Source: Sweltsa coloradensis
Lineage: Eukaryota > Arthropoda > Insecta > Plecoptera > Chloroperlidae
Assembly: GCA_024449915.1 (NCBI GenBank)
Contig: JAMZAV010000635.1
Coordinates: 248,001 to 312,000 of the forward strand
Reading direction: 5' to 3'
DNA length: 64,000 nucleotides
Under the pieces are notes generated by a model. The model saw only the letters and a list, made by a program, of their open reading frames with translations, ran no database searches and was not told the DNA's origin. How positions within the stretch are numbered: the first letter of the stretch is position 1; the number at the start of each line of letters is the position of its first letter. The position numbers and the translations under genes were made by a program. This document shows, piece by piece, positions 13,525 through 63,547 of this stretch.

Positions 13525-14260
13525 AAACGTCTCATATTAATGCACTTTGGCTAAAAAATAGTTAGAAATAATGTGGACGGAAAGTGAAACTTCATTGCCA
13601 CATTAATAAACCTATTTTATATCTAAGAGCAATAAAAAGATCAACTATTAATTAATTAAACACGGCTTGTAAGCAAAATATGATATGGGTATTTTATGTA
13701 AATCAACCCAGAAATTAAAAAAATACGGGGTAAAATATGGGTAAATGTGAACTAAAAATCCAGGTAATTGCACTTAAATTTTTAAAAAAAAGTAGGAGTA
13801 AAATTATATGTTTGTTTCCTTGAAAGGAAGAAATAAATACCATGAAATTCTCAGTTAAAACCAAATCCACTAGTTCCTAGATAAATGTAACGCACCTTGC
13901 AACAATCGCCAGTCAGTATGAAGTACGAACACGTGTGGCAGTACGCCGCACACGTGGTGAAGAATAACACAGTCCAACACACACGTGGCCAAGACAAATA
14001 ACACTTAAATATAATATGAAAATACACAACTTTTAGAGCAGTCAACACACGAAAACACGAAAATGCAGGATTTTGATTTCTTTCGGACCAATAACATTCA
14101 AAATTCAAAATTGGAGAATTTTGATTTTTTCTGTCACATTCAAATTACTTTCTTTCAGAAATATTAAGAAAGGGATCATTAAATTTTTGATGATTTATTT
14201 ACGTATTGATAACACTAAAAGAAAATTCTGAAAATATCCACGAACATAGTAAATAAGTTA

Positions 14261-14285
14261 ATAAATAAATAAATAAATAAATAAA
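14261..14285. repeat. (AAAT)n microsatellite
   Basis: About six aaat units at the end of an AT-rich stretch. Confidence 0.8.
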
Positions 14286-14549
14286 CAGCGCGCAGTGTCA
14301 ACTGTGGCACCAGAGTGCACTGGTGCACACCGTACGACGAGCAGAAGACAACTAGAAGATAAAACAGAGTGCAGCTCTTGTTAGAGGCTGCGTACAGTCA
14401 GTCGGAAAACATTGCTCACAGATGTTTTATGCCATTCTGTGACACTCGAGGACTTTACGACGTGGAAGAGGGTGGAAGAACGCGCTAAAACCACTTCCTA
14501 TTAATACTACCCTGGAAATAGATGAAATACACTCGACGCGTGTGTAATA

Positions 14550-14630
14550 ATACAGTGGCGTATTCATGGGGGCTGGGGGGGGGGGGGGGGGGGGGGGAGG
14601 GGGGGGTTAGCCCTAACCCCCGAATCTCAG
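14550..14630. mobile_element. One end of a CAGTGGCGTA-type MITE with a long G run
   Basis: tacagtggcgtattcatggg is followed by a G run of about 30 bases broken by an A. The terminal motif matches the termini of the complete element at 60591-60958. The other end is not recognisable, so this is a partial copy. Confidence 0.5.
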
Positions 14631-14739
14631 CTCAACAATGAATTATTAAATTAAATTAAATTAATTTTTTTTTTTGGAAAATTTAAATATGTTATCCTAA
14701 ATTAATATTATCTTATTTTGTTGTTTGTTTGCTAAAAGA

Positions 14740-14870
14740 GCGCGTCAACCGTTAGGTCATAATGCGCCACTATCCTAGGGGAATCCCATGCTGGTCGGAA
14801 CCACGCTCCTTACGTGAAGAGGGGAGTTTCTCACGACGACGTCCAGAGCTCGCCTCTGGTTGTGTAACTT
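14740..14870 (+). repeat. GTC-rich dispersed repeat (family R), partial plus copy
   Basis: Carries gcgtcaaccgttaggtcata, ccatgctggtcggaacc and a short gacgacgtccagagctc block, in the same order as the copy at 58449-58660 and inverted relative to 11335-11590. Confidence 0.6.
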
Positions 14871-15124
14871 ATATTGATGAGTTCCTATATTTTAAGAGGA
14901 TCTGGAACGTGACTAAGTTCCTTTTCTTTAACAGAGTGACTTTTAAAAGTTTCTTATTTTGGGAAAGTTACTTGCCCAAGACGGAAGGTCTGCATGTGCT
15001 CTACCACAGACAATATTATACACTTCTACCAATTTGTTATTTATGATTCTACGTTCTACATTTCACTTTTTCTACCTCTTTTGCAACTCGCAGGCAGTGT
15101 TGAATTCATCAGGCTTTTCATCCC

Positions 15125-15500
15125 CGGGAGGGGGGGGGGGGGGGGGAGATATAATATAGGGACCAAATACGGGGGTCACCCCCCAACAATAGTGACGCAG
15201 GCAAATTAGTTGAAAATCAAGTTTTTAGAGTGCATTTGGTGCGTTTTAGAAAAAAAGATGTGGGCTGAATGCAATATCAAAATAATGGAGTTTTTGTTCA
15301 ATCGATACTAGAAAAAAAATCATTGTCTCAACTTGTATACGATTATATTTTAACTATATGATTATCATAGGCGTATATTGAAAAGTTCTGTACCAATTGT
15401 ACTAAATACCTTCTAATAGTGCTTATAGTTTTTTTTCCGGGGGGGGGCAAATGGAACCCCCCGGGAACACCCCGGAATTATGCCTGAATTCAACATTGCT
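15125..15500. other. G-rich low-complexity remnants
   Basis: Contains a run of about 18 G at 15130-15147, a G/C-run pair near 15165-15185, and another at 15438-15475. These resemble the interior of CAGTGGCGTA-type elements, but no termini are visible. Confidence 0.4.
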
Positions 15501-17655
15501 CGCAGAGAAGACTTAGTGAAGGGGGGCAATTCACAGGATAGTTGAGGGGTAGAAGACATGACAGGTAGAGCAAGTGCATACATTCCTTTTTAAACGGTTA
15601 ATATGTTATTAATGGCGGAAGGATAGGCCTATGTTCCGACTCGCGAACTGTTTCCGGTGTGTCTTCGGCTGTTTCCGGTCCTCAATCAGGTTGAGATCGG
15701 AAAGCTTTACAAGCCATCCATCCGCCGTCTTCAAGTCATATCGTTCACATACAAAAACACCTGTTCGAAAGATGTGATGCAAAAAAAAGAGTAACTTTTT
15801 AAAGTCACGTTCCAGATCCTCTTAAAATATATGACATAAGTTAATTTAAAAGTTACACGTTTAATAAAAAGCCGTAAAAACTCACAAAAATAAATAAATT
15901 ATCCTGTCCATCGCAAGTAGAGGAAGAATATTGCCAAAGTAAAAGTAAAATAGGAAAGTTCAAAGTAGGAGAGAGAAATATAAAATATACTTAATAACTT
16001 TTTGTGTGCGTCTTCTTTGAGGCTTTGACAATCTGTTGAGAAAGGCTTTTCTAGAGCTCTCTTGCTGATATTTTGAAAGTCAAATAAAAAAAGGGCTGAA
16101 AGTTGGTTGATTGAATAATTGATTGATTGATATATTGAGGTCTTTATTAAGGCGGGTTTAAGGCTAGTGAAGCCTTATCTTCCATTCAATCTGAAGAGAA
16201 GAAACCTATACGGTAGTTTTAGTAGAGATTTGTGTGCGCTGCCATCTTGGCTGTGACGTCACGGAAGTGCTGCTAGAAACTCGTTTCCACCATGCAGCAC
16301 AATGTTAGCACCACCTTCATGGCGCCAACAAAAACAACCGTATAGAGGAACTTGATTGAAAAAGAAAAAGAATTAAAACCTTTTTTGAACGGGGCAAATT
16401 GCAATAGCTCCTCCCTTTTGACCATTATATACAAATTTTGGGTCAATAAGAAAAGCAAAGTTCTAGATGCAATACTTAATTTTGAGCTATGATTTTTTTG
16501 TTCAAACACATTTTTGTCTCCTGCACGAGTATCAAGAGAAAATAATTTTCTGAAATAACGTTTTTCATAATTTTATCATAATTATACGTCATCATCGTTT
16601 TTGCCAAGTGAAACCTTCCTATAATTTTTTGCCGTTTTATTTAGGATTTATCGTTAAACAGCCTGTACTATGACTAAAATTGCGGATAAACAAATTAAAG
16701 ATAACCTAGCAAATAAAATAAATAGAACTGGAAACCTTAGTTTAAACCACCAATATAAAAACTACGCGATACAACCTTATTTTGGTAATATCTCTCAAAC
16801 TGTAACGTAGAATCGAAAAAGGCTAATAGGTCTCACGTAGTTTCGTTAGAACTACACCCTGCATGAAAAATTATTCAAATATTGTAATCAGTAGCGTTTT
16901 AAATTACGGTATACATTAATTTAATTTAAACCTTGATTATAAAATCATTACTGGTTACAATATTTTGTAAAAGGTTTTATGCCAGATATAGTTCTCTAAA
17001 TCACTTAAGACTTAATATCCACCTTTTCGTTTTTGTGTAGCGTTATGTGAGTTATTACTAAAATAACGTTATTTCGCGTAGTTTTAATATCGCTTTGTAG
17101 CTTATTTCACAAAACGTTATTTTCACGTACCTCTAAATTATTATTGTGTAAGTTTAATTTTCAAATACGTATAATTCATATAGTTTATTAATGAGTGCTT
17201 GTTCTTGTCCTAATATTTGTCAGCCAGGCACCCCCCCCCCCCTAGTCTAGGAGCGTTTCAGACTGTTGGTAAGTACCTAAATTATAGCCGCACGTTTCTC
17301 AGACGATTAGTGGTTGTTAGGGGATGCCGCCCTCCGAGATATAGGGTTTTATTTACACCCCTTGAGTCTTGCTAAAACTGCCGCAAAGCACTTGAAATGT
17401 TTTAACTCATTGACGGAAGAGATAGGGAACAGCTGTGCCGCTGAGAGGCTGTGGGCGCTCTTAACCTTGAGGGGGGAGGGGGGGGGGGGCAGTGTCCCCC
17501 TGCCACAACAGTCGTGGACAAGTTCTCCCTAAAGTTACTAAAGTTACGTAGAAAAAGTGTCACCATACCATTCTTCGAAAATGACAAATTACAAAGAGAA
17601 TAGAAGAAATTTTAAATTACTTAAAATTGTTACCTTCCTAACTATTTATTGTAAA
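15501..17655. other. Intergenic, no gene seen
   Basis: AT-rich DNA with a gatt-repeat-like patch near 16100-16140, a C run at about 17229-17242 and a G run at about 17478-17490. The open frames crossing the G/C runs look spurious. Confidence 0.5.
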
Positions 17656-18000
17656 ACGCAATAAGACCCAAGAACCAAAATAAGTTTAGTTGTATATTTC
17701 GGACAGTGTACAAAGTAATATTAGACAAGAGTACTCATACTTCTCAGAATTCTACAAACACAATAATGATGTGCATGATCATTATACTAGATCTGCTCAA
17801 GATTTCTACATGCCTAATCAAAATAAGTGCTGTGGTCAAAAATCCCCGTTTGTAATTGGATTAAAAAAATTCAACGAGTTACCTAAATAACTAAAAGTGT
17901 TTGTTTAAAAAAAACAGACTTCAAAAGTGCTATACAAAATTGGGTTCAAATTAAGTTTCCACTTGTTTAAAGAATAAATATCATGTTATGTAGAACCAGA
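17656..18000 (+). pseudogene. Non-LTR retrotransposon C-terminal fragment
   Basis: The frame at 17690-17890 has the C-terminal signature of Jockey/CR1-type polyproteins: a Y-x-T-R-x-x-x-x-F-Y-x-P stretch, then KSP, then GLKKFNELPK followed by a stop. The upstream reverse transcriptase is absent. The downstream DNA may code the last helix out of frame. A dead 5'-truncated copy. Confidence 0.6.
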
Positions 18001-18054
18001 AAAAAAGAGCAGAGTCCAGCTGCTAAAAAGAAGATTCTACTACTACTGCTACGG

Positions 18055-18290
18055 GCAATTGAGTGTAGTTTTTAGGATGGGTCATGAATCGCCTAGATCT
18101 TACGTTTTCATCTCTATACCCACTTACTATTATGAAATAACAATTACATATTTTTACTTATTTTATTGGCTGAGGTAGGAAGAAGTTATAGCAATTGCTG
18201 TGAAAAGAAGAAACACAGTTTGGGAAAGAGTTATAACCAGGAAAGATGTTGGAATAAAGAAATATATGGCAAACATTGGTGGGCAAAAAT
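18055..18290 (+). repeat. Direct repeat flanking a SINE, unit 1
   Basis: Shares gggcaattgagtgtag, catgaatcgcctagat, gaagaagttatagcaatt and gttggaataaagaaa, in that order, with 18836-19085. The two units flank the tRNA-like insert at 18430-18815, suggesting one mobile element duplicated or two neighbouring copies. Confidence 0.7.
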
Positions 18291-18429
18291 GTAATATAGG
18301 GTACATAAACTTAGTCACCTTTTTAGATCTCAATGCTTTTTTGCTCTATTTTTACATGTTTTTTTGCTGTATGTGGGATGAATTAAATAGATATGGTAAA
18401 AAATATAAATTATGATTTTAAAATTATTC

Positions 18430-18815
18430 ATACCGGAACAGTTTACTACTACCGGTACATTTAATTCAACTATGATCGTCGCTTCAGCGGTGTGTGTCGT
18501 CGAGAACACTTGCGGGTGGCGAGTGACCTCCTCGTAATTCCTGCTTGCCTGATACAAAGCGAGCAGTTTGTAGCTCCTCCGCGACATCGTTCTTCCTTCC
18601 GCTGGGCCCACCCAACTAACTATGACGTCATACGCATGCGCGTTGTTCGTCTTGCCGCGAGATTTGATTTTTGTTCTATTAATGCACCAAGGCTTGTTCG
18701 AGACGATGGACAGTTAAAAAATGCCTTAAGCGAGATTCGAACCTACGTCCTCGTAGAGCCAGCCATACGCTTCAAACCAGCGCCGCCCAGTGGCGTCACT
18801 ATTTTTTTTATTTAG
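18430..18815 (-). mobile_element. tRNA-headed SINE candidate, minus strand
   Basis: On the minus strand, ctggctctacgagg and then ggttcgaatctc (about 18735-18742) resemble a Pol III A-box/B-box pair. A GC-rich body follows down to about 18430. It lies between two direct repeats. No second copy was found, so the class is tentative. Confidence 0.45.
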
Positions 18816-18835
18816 GGGGTAAGTAATATTAGACG

Positions 18836-19085
18836 TGCAATTGAGTGTAGTAATTTTAGGATGGCTCATGAATCGCCTAGATTATGAGACCCATGTATTT
18901 TAATCTCTATTCTCTACCAGCTTACTATTATTATATAAAAACATAATATTCTTTCTTATCTTATTTCCTGAGATGGGAAGAAGTTATAGCAATTATTGCT
19001 GTGAAAAGAAGAAATACAGCGCGGGTAAGAGTAACCAGGAATAATGTTGGAATAAAGAAAAATATGTCAAATACTGGTGGAGGTG
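18836..19085 (+). repeat. Direct repeat flanking a SINE, unit 2
   Basis: Second unit of the repeat described at 18055-18290, with scattered substitutions and short indels. Confidence 0.7.
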
Positions 19086-19319
19086 CCTGAGGAAGAAGAA
19101 AGTGAGTAGCTGATGCAGAGGAAGAAAAAGATTATGTGGGAGAAGCGTCAGGCATGGCTAGATTAACCCAGGGGGCCAAGAATTAAGTGGGACCCTTTCA
19201 CTGCCTACCCGACAACATTAATGGATATGGGGATTGATTGATTGCATTTAATATACTTTTGACTCGTTCATTAATATCTGCATTGTATAAATTTTAATCC
19301 ATTTATTTTATTAATTTAA

Positions 19320-19415
19320 ATAAGGTCAATCAAATTCATGGTTTACAAAGGAGGACAACTAAATAAATCTTATTACATAGATGCAGACACAACAATGAAC
19401 TACAGTGTTAAATTT
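19320..19415 (-). repeat. Retroelement 3' end, minus copy
   Basis: Reverse complement of the repeat end at 7235-7320: gaggacaactaaataaat, then catagatgcagacacaaca and atgaactacagt. Confidence 0.55.
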
Positions 19416-19844
19416 TGAAAGTTGAAAGTACTGTGTGTGACATTATTCCTTTGTCCCCGACTCCGATAGTTAGACGTAATTGAACTAATTTAGGCTGTAC
19501 TAATAGGTACCTAGGAACAGTTAACAGTTAGTTAGTTTTTATAGTTACATTTTAACTTTAGCACTATTCTACATTGCACTTAACTACAGCTTCGTTGACA
19601 ATAAATAGTAAATTAATAGAAAAGAAGAAACAAAAACATTCAGGCAAAAAACCGTGGCTAGAGCGACATAGCTGGTATCTGCCGTCGCCCCCCCCCCCCC
19701 CCGCACAACTAATGGGATTCTATTCCTGGGATGGGGGAGGACGCGCACAAAAATAACGCCGCCCGTGACGAAGTGGTAATGTACATTAGTTCTAGTATTG
19801 GCCGCGTCTCGCTTGATAAACATGATGACTGGCTGGGCTCGGCT

Positions 19845-19991
19845 GGGGCTCCTCAGGGGTTAAGACTATGACGACATAGTAGCAGCAATGTCAGGGGCTC
19901 CACAGGGGTTAAGACTATGACGACATAGTAGCAGCAATGTCTGGGGCTCCACAGGGTTAAAACTTATGATGACATAGTAGCAGCACTGTCT
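19845..19991. repeat. Tandem repeat, three 49 bp units
   Basis: Units begin at 19845, 19894 and 19943, exactly 49 bp apart, each opening with ggggctcc and containing cgacatagtagcagca (third copy gatgacatag). Only a few substitutions separate them, so the expansion is recent. Confidence 0.9.
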
Positions 19992-20794
19992 GGGTGAATA
20001 CGTGTAAAAATTGCAAGGTTTAATTTATCTCCGAGCGAAATTTGGGGCTGTCTTGAGCGTGCAAGATTCAATACACCTTGGTCATTGCTTGTCAAATAAC
20101 AAATAACAAATATGATTTTAATAACAAAACCATTGTCGTTATATGCGGAGGAAACTCCCATGCTGGTCAGAAACCAGCCCCAGACAGAGGGTGGGAAGTG
20201 GGGATAGTTTCTAACGTCGCCGGCCAGAGCAAGCCTCTAGTTTCTCTACTTACTAGCTGATATTTTCGAGATGAGCTTCTTATCGTTCCTCGCCTTTTTC
20301 GACTAACAGAGCCATGCTCTCCAATTTCTGCTCTAGGCATAGTCGGCGGAAACAGATTACAAATCCGTTGTTTACAGTGCTTTGTCCCCTACTTAATGTG
20401 TTTGAATTGGTTTACTTTGATTAATTTAAACCCTTTATAGGGCAAGAGACTGGGACCCAAAATTTTGCTTTCTACCTTAACAATGTAAAATTCGTGATTT
20501 TTTAAAGAATTTTAGAATTTTATAATATTTTTTTCCTTCATCTTTTAGAAATAAAATGCTGATTTTGGATTCCAAATTGACATCAAAGTTGAAAAAATCC
20601 AAAATTTGATTTAATTTTCAAAACATTTTTTTTGCAATTTTTCATTTTTTGCAATTTTTTTCCATGTTTAAATTGAATCTTCTACAGGCAAATAAAATAT
20701 CCGGGACAACCCGGAAATTTGTGTTCTTGAGTGTTTTTATACACGATATTGGATTTTTGAACCATTCCAAAAATTCTTCTAATCATTTATTAAA

Positions 20795-21055
20795 CTAGGG
20801 AAACGCCAAAGTCGTTGTTAGACGAGTGAGTGAGCCATGTGTTGAGTACTGGGTAACATTCATTTTCTTCCCCCTACCTAAGGCCTCCCTAGCCTATCAT
20901 AGGCTACAGTGGAGCATTATGGGCTAAACTATGACCTAAACTAAAATACCCGATTATTTATACGAATATTATAATCAAACTTAAATGCAAATGTTCCCGC
21001 GTACTCAACACATGGCTCACTCACTCGTCTAACAACGACTTTGGCGTTTCCCTAG
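20795..21055. mobile_element. MITE with perfect 55 bp terminal inverted repeats
   Basis: 20795-20849 is an exact reverse complement of 21001-21055 by eye. The arms open with ctagggaaacgccaaag and close with ctttggcgtttccctag. The 151 bp interior is non-coding. Identity of the arms implies recent activity or a correction process. No target duplication is obvious. The end motif resembles the cgttttcctag end near 47030 and 47874. Confidence 0.85.
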
Positions 21056-21140
21056 TCGAGTTGGCTAAAGCGCCGTTATAGCCGAAATGTGGGAGACGTG
21101 GGTTCAATGGTCGGGAAAGATTTTGTAATTTCTGGATTGT
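21056..21140 (+). mobile_element. tRNA-like SINE head
   Basis: gagttggctaaagcgcc resembles an A box, and gggagacgtgggttcaatgg resembles a B box. A related minus-strand version with gtgggagactcgggtcc is at about 56380-56465. The body length is not resolved. Confidence 0.45.
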
Positions 21141-21829
21141 ATTTTTTAAAATTATTTAACATGTTTTGAAATGCATATAACGCAGTGTAGTCCATCATCT
21201 GTGACAATACTATGGAAAACATAGCCAGTACAAAATACGTGAAAATATTGCAAGGTTTACTCAATCTACGAGCGGAATTTGGGGGTACCTTGACGTCAAA
21301 CATTCGATTAACCTTGGACACGGCATTTCACAGCCAGGTAAATAACAACAAAAAATATTATTTCAAAATGAAAACCATTGTCGTTAAAATAATTCCTATA
21401 CATTTCATCGTATTTTTCGGTTTTTTTATTTCTTGCAGATTTAAATCGCAACGGATTGTGCTCATTTTGTTAGCAGTTCTCAGTTACCTGGTCACGGATG
21501 TCTGTTTAAAATTTCAGCTCAGTCTATTTAGCCGTTCGGCCGTATGGGACCGGACAGACAGACATTTAACAAACATTTAACATTTAACATTTAACAGAAT
21601 TAATCACGACCAAGGCCCGATCGAGTAGCGTTGTAGACTACGTTCGCTGCGCTCACTCGTCTAATAAGGAAAATTCTACCTTTTCCGAACACAACAAAGC
21701 AGATTTTCACCCGGGTTAAAAGTATGATGAACTGGTAGATTAATTTGTGTAGATTTTGAAAAATGGCGGGAGACTATTATACCTATACCCCATAAAGGGT
21801 ATAAAGGGTGGATACATGGTGTATAAAGG

Positions 21830-22035
21830 GTGTAACAGAGTACCTACAGACCAACAAATCAAGATACCGACAATGTTGGCTATTCGGGAGGTCCCGGGTT
21901 CTCATCCCGTCGAGACAGACAATTCTGACGGAAGTTTTTTCCCAAAGTTTTCCTCAGTCGGTAATGCGAATGCAATTGATTGAGATTTCTTAAACAGACC
22001 TTGGACATCCCTTCACAATTGTCCTAACCCCATTA
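21830..22035 (+). mobile_element. tRNA-headed SINE, family S2, copy 1
   Basis: tattcgggaggtcccgggtt carries a B-box-like motif and is followed by the family body (gacggaagttttttccc, tcctcagtcg, ttgattgag, ggacatcccttcacaattgt, cctaacc). The same blocks occur inverted at 41245-41436 and 40094-40240, and in plus orientation at 44225-44385. Confidence 0.7.
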
Positions 22036-22920
22036 TACTGTCAAGCGGGGCTTCTTTGGACTATCTTTTCATTCTTTTCAAAACAAAAGTTGCATTTCAA
22101 ATCTAAAAAAGTCGCGTTTTAATTAACGCCAAATAAATCAATCATTACAAATTGGCATGAGGTTTTGACATATTTTTAATATTGTTTATGTGAATATTTC
22201 AAAAATTAATTCGTCAATCTAAAGTGGATCCAGGAATCGGGACAACTTTGGACAGTCATATGAAAATGCAGCTTTCTAGGAGGAATTGCACGGGGCAACT
22301 TTGGACGTTCTATAAATGGGAGTTGTCTGAGGAAGCACGTGGGCTTTGGCAAAAAAAGCATTCTTGGATTCAGGGGTATTGTAAGAAAATCACTTTTAAA
22401 ATGACGGGAAACTTGAAATCATATTTAATATGCAGCTTTCAAGGAGGAAAGTGCACTTGAGGATTTGGACAGTCAATGAAATAGTATGGAGAAGAATATC
22501 CCGGACAACATTTGGAAGATTGATATATGGAGTGGGAAAACTTGAGTTGTCGAAAAAAGATCTATGTGATACAGAGAGTGTAGGCTATTGGTTAAGGAAA
22601 CTTAAATAGACAGAACATGAAACTGTTTATTAATACGTTTAAGTCAAGGTGGAACGAGCCAACAATGGTATGAATAAAAGATGGATACATATAGTCCCAC
22701 AGAAAAAAGTTTTGGGCTAAAGAAATACATCCAAGGTAAACATCGAGCTGATGTGCAAGATCCAAGTTACGCGAATTGAAGTAGAGTTGGTTAGTATATA
22801 GACGCTCAAGCACGCTGCCTTGCGAGGTTTGCACCGATCTAGCACTTATTATTTTAAATCTCATGACTTCTCACCTTACTTACGTGACCTTTCCAGGATT
22901 TAGAATAAGGAAATGTATAC
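22036..22920. other. Intergenic DNA downstream of the synthase gene
   Basis: Holds a weak internal repeat around 22250-22480 (two gcagctttcwaggaggaa blocks). A minus-strand frame at 22592-22864 has no thioesterase motif such as G-x-S-x-G. No gene is supported. Confidence 0.5.
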
Positions 22921-22924
22921 TAAC

Positions 22925-22930
22925 TTTATT
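22925..22930 (-). terminator. Candidate poly(A) signal of the synthase gene
   Basis: AATAAA on the minus strand about 300 bases past the stop codon at 23231. It is the first canonical hexamer downstream, so the 3' UTR is probably about 0.3 kb. Inferred from position only. Confidence 0.5.
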
Positions 22931-23230
22931 CATAAGAGCTAGTTTTGAATTGAATTCATATTAACATGATGGACGATTTTGTATTATGCCCGTTTGGATT
23001 CCTTTAATAACGTGTATAAATTATACAGTTTTATATCATAACAGTTACATATAAAGATTAATTATATGGTGCAGTTGTAGTTTACACAGTGTCTATCAAA
23101 AATCATTGCACGTTCATTATATTATGATAAGTAGCCTGAATTGATGGAAATTCTTCAATACTGAGCAATTTTGTCCCACATTTGTGCAAAAGATAAGAGT
23201 TTTTAGTTGATAATTTCTTGTAAAAGACAT

Positions 23231-61187
<37,957 letters not shown>

Positions 61188-61420
61188 TGTGCAGAGTTTG
61201 GTCGTGGCTGTGATCGTTAGCTCTTACTTCATATAACAGCCGAGTGACTTCTGGTGTTAACTCCTGTAACTTATAGCAATTACTTCGTATTCCATAGGGA
61301 ACTAGCCTTGGTTTCAAATTTACGTTTTACATTTTTTTATTATTTATAGAACACTATTAAATAATCTTCACAATTGAAAGAAATTTTAAAAAAAATAATC
61401 CATGGTAACTACGGGGGTAC
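61188..61420. promoter_or_regulatory. 5' flank of the synthase gene
   Basis: Immediate upstream DNA of the minus-strand start codon. No clear TATA box, initiator or non-coding exon can be assigned by eye. The region is listed so that the promoter search space is clear. Confidence 0.3.
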
Positions 61421-61429
61421 AAAGTTAAA

Positions 61430-62275
61430 GTGTTTTACACTAGAGTAGGCTCGAAAAATCTAAAAAGCGTTTTCGTATCATGTGTAGTGTAAAGTGTAAC
61501 CGTTTGGTTTGACTTCGTGTAGTGTAAAGTGTAGGTAGCATTTCTACACGAGCTCTAGGAGGTCAGTACGGTACAGTAGGTTTGTTTGGTTTACCTAGTG
61601 TAGTGTAGACTTGTGTAGTGTAGGTGTAGGCATTGAAATCAAATTACACTACACTTTACCCAGGATAACCAAACGTGTTTTTAATCTTCACTCTGCACTA
61701 GATTCGCTCACATCGAACTGTCAAACCATACTATTTATAACTCCATGGTTAAACTACTAAAACATAATAAAACAACAAACAGTACTGTTGAAGGCACTAA
61801 ATGAGTCAAAATGATAGTATATGTGTACTATCAGAACGATGAAAACTTCAATAGTGTTTATCCTAATTGAGGTTAGAGCACCCTAAGCATTTGCCCTCAT
61901 CACAAAATATAGTGCCACATAAATAAAAGACTCCAAATCAGTTTCTAAAGCGTAATAATCTACTATTAATTGATTTTATGAGTTATATCGGATTGTCAAT
62001 GAAAGAATGTGTCATTCATCATGTTTTAAGCTGTTTCTCTTCAAATGTTGCGCCTAAATTTCTACACCTACACTACACACCTCCTGGAGCTCGTGTAGAA
62101 ATTCTACACTTTACACTACACGAAGTCAAACCAAACGGCTACACTTTTTAGACATTTTGAGCCTACACTAGTGTAAACTGTAAGTTCGTGTAGCAAACCA
62201 AACAAACCTCAGTGTTGTAGGTGTAGAAATTTAGGCGCAAACTTTGAAGAGAAGCAGATAAGAACATGATGGTTG
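61430..62275. mobile_element. Nested inverted-repeat element upstream of the synthase
   Basis: tcgtgtagtgtaaagtgtag (61516) mirrors ctacactttacactacacga (62103); cgtttggtttgacttcg mirrors cgaagtcaaaccaaacg. The right part is itself flanked by inverted arms, 62019-62078 and 62215-62275 (ttgcgcctaaatttctacac with gtgtagaaatttaggcgcaa). Many tgtagtgta steps make it foldback-prone. It starts about 240 bp upstream of the start codon. Confidence 0.8.
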
Positions 62276-62584
62276 TTTGTGTTTGTTTTGTTCTGAAATA
62301 TTATGCCTATTTTTTTACCAAAGGCCTAGGCCTATTATTTTATTATTGGTTTGCTGTAAAGCCGCCCAAAGCATGTGGTCCTGGGGTGTGTTCCACAATG
62401 TATTTACTTTTAAATTATTCAGCATCACACGATTGAAGCTGAGATATTATTAATTTACTAGTTGTTAATATGGTCTTTGAGAAGGCGTTCTCACTTTCAA
62501 ACTTTGAGCAACATTGTGATGGTATATTTAACTGTAAATACTATTCTCATACCATATGATTCAATTTCCAACGAAGGAGAAAAA

Positions 62585-63547
62585 ACAATATAATCGCATT
62601 ATTAAGGTCGTTGTCGTTGTGTATTAAAGTCGAGTTTGTATCTTCTTTCAAATATCTGGGTATCTTACTCCATTATAAAGGTACATCTTTTTCTCCCCAC
62701 ATCAAAGCAAGATGTTCCTCTGCCATAAAAGCCATGCACCTTATCTCCAAATTATACTCACTCTCAATCTCTTGTGCTATGAAACTCTTCCACCTTAAAA
62801 TTTCCCCGATTGCTTCCTACGGCATCGAAATCATATGGCCCTACCTCTCACAAGCCAATCTCACACAATTAGAATCGGTTAAGACCCTATATATGAAAAA
62901 GATCCTTTCTCTATGTAAATTTACTCGTTCCCGCTTGGTATATGAGATGGTAGATGAATCATTGTTTGTTGCTGACCTACAGTTTAAATTTAACCTAAGC
63001 CAATCAGATGCCTTTCGTACTGTCGTTCATAACTGCATGTCAAAACGCCTTGAAATTAGACCTGAATTCTTTACTATGGATCTGTTCAAAAATGATGATT
63101 GGAAAAAACCTCTTGCCAAAAACAGGCATGTGCTAACCCGTGTAGCAGCTCACGGTTTTCACCATTTGTTTTGCCTAGATAAAAAGTTCCATTCATCATA
63201 TACAGACTGCAAATGCTCCCACTGTGCTAGGGATTGCGACCTGTATCATGTTTTTATATGTCCAGCTAGAACTCATTCCATTACTGATCTTGCCACAAAG
63301 GGTCTTGTCTAGAATCAGGTATAAAAAAAGTACAATATAGTCTGAAATGTTTAATTGATTGTAATTATATAAATATGTACTTTGTGAACTTGTAATTTTA
63401 TTAATCATTTATTCTGTCATTGTCATAGCTGAAATGTTTTACTGACTGTAACTACTTTTGTACTTTGTTATGATGTAATGTTGCCTATGTTACGCCATAG
63501 TTGGTGTTGTACTCTCTGGAGTTTAATAAAAGTTTTTAAAAAAAATA
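62585..63547 (+). pseudogene. 5'-truncated LINE 3' end with poly(A)
   Basis: The plus frame from 62611 is open for 233 codons: VEFVSSFKYLGILLHYKG (the RT C-terminal fold), then SYGIEIIWPYLSQANLTQLE and a final zinc-knuckle-like C-x-C-x2-C-x8-H-x4-C at about 63210-63260. After the stop, aataaaagtttttaaaaaaa marks the 3' end near 63547. The long open frame suggests a fairly young copy, but its 5' part is absent. Confidence 0.8.

Noticed and set aside
22592..22864. Possible thioesterase or extra exon downstream of the ACP
   Set aside because: No G-x-S-x-G or other thioesterase block, the preceding exon has an in-frame TGA, and no usable donor precedes it.
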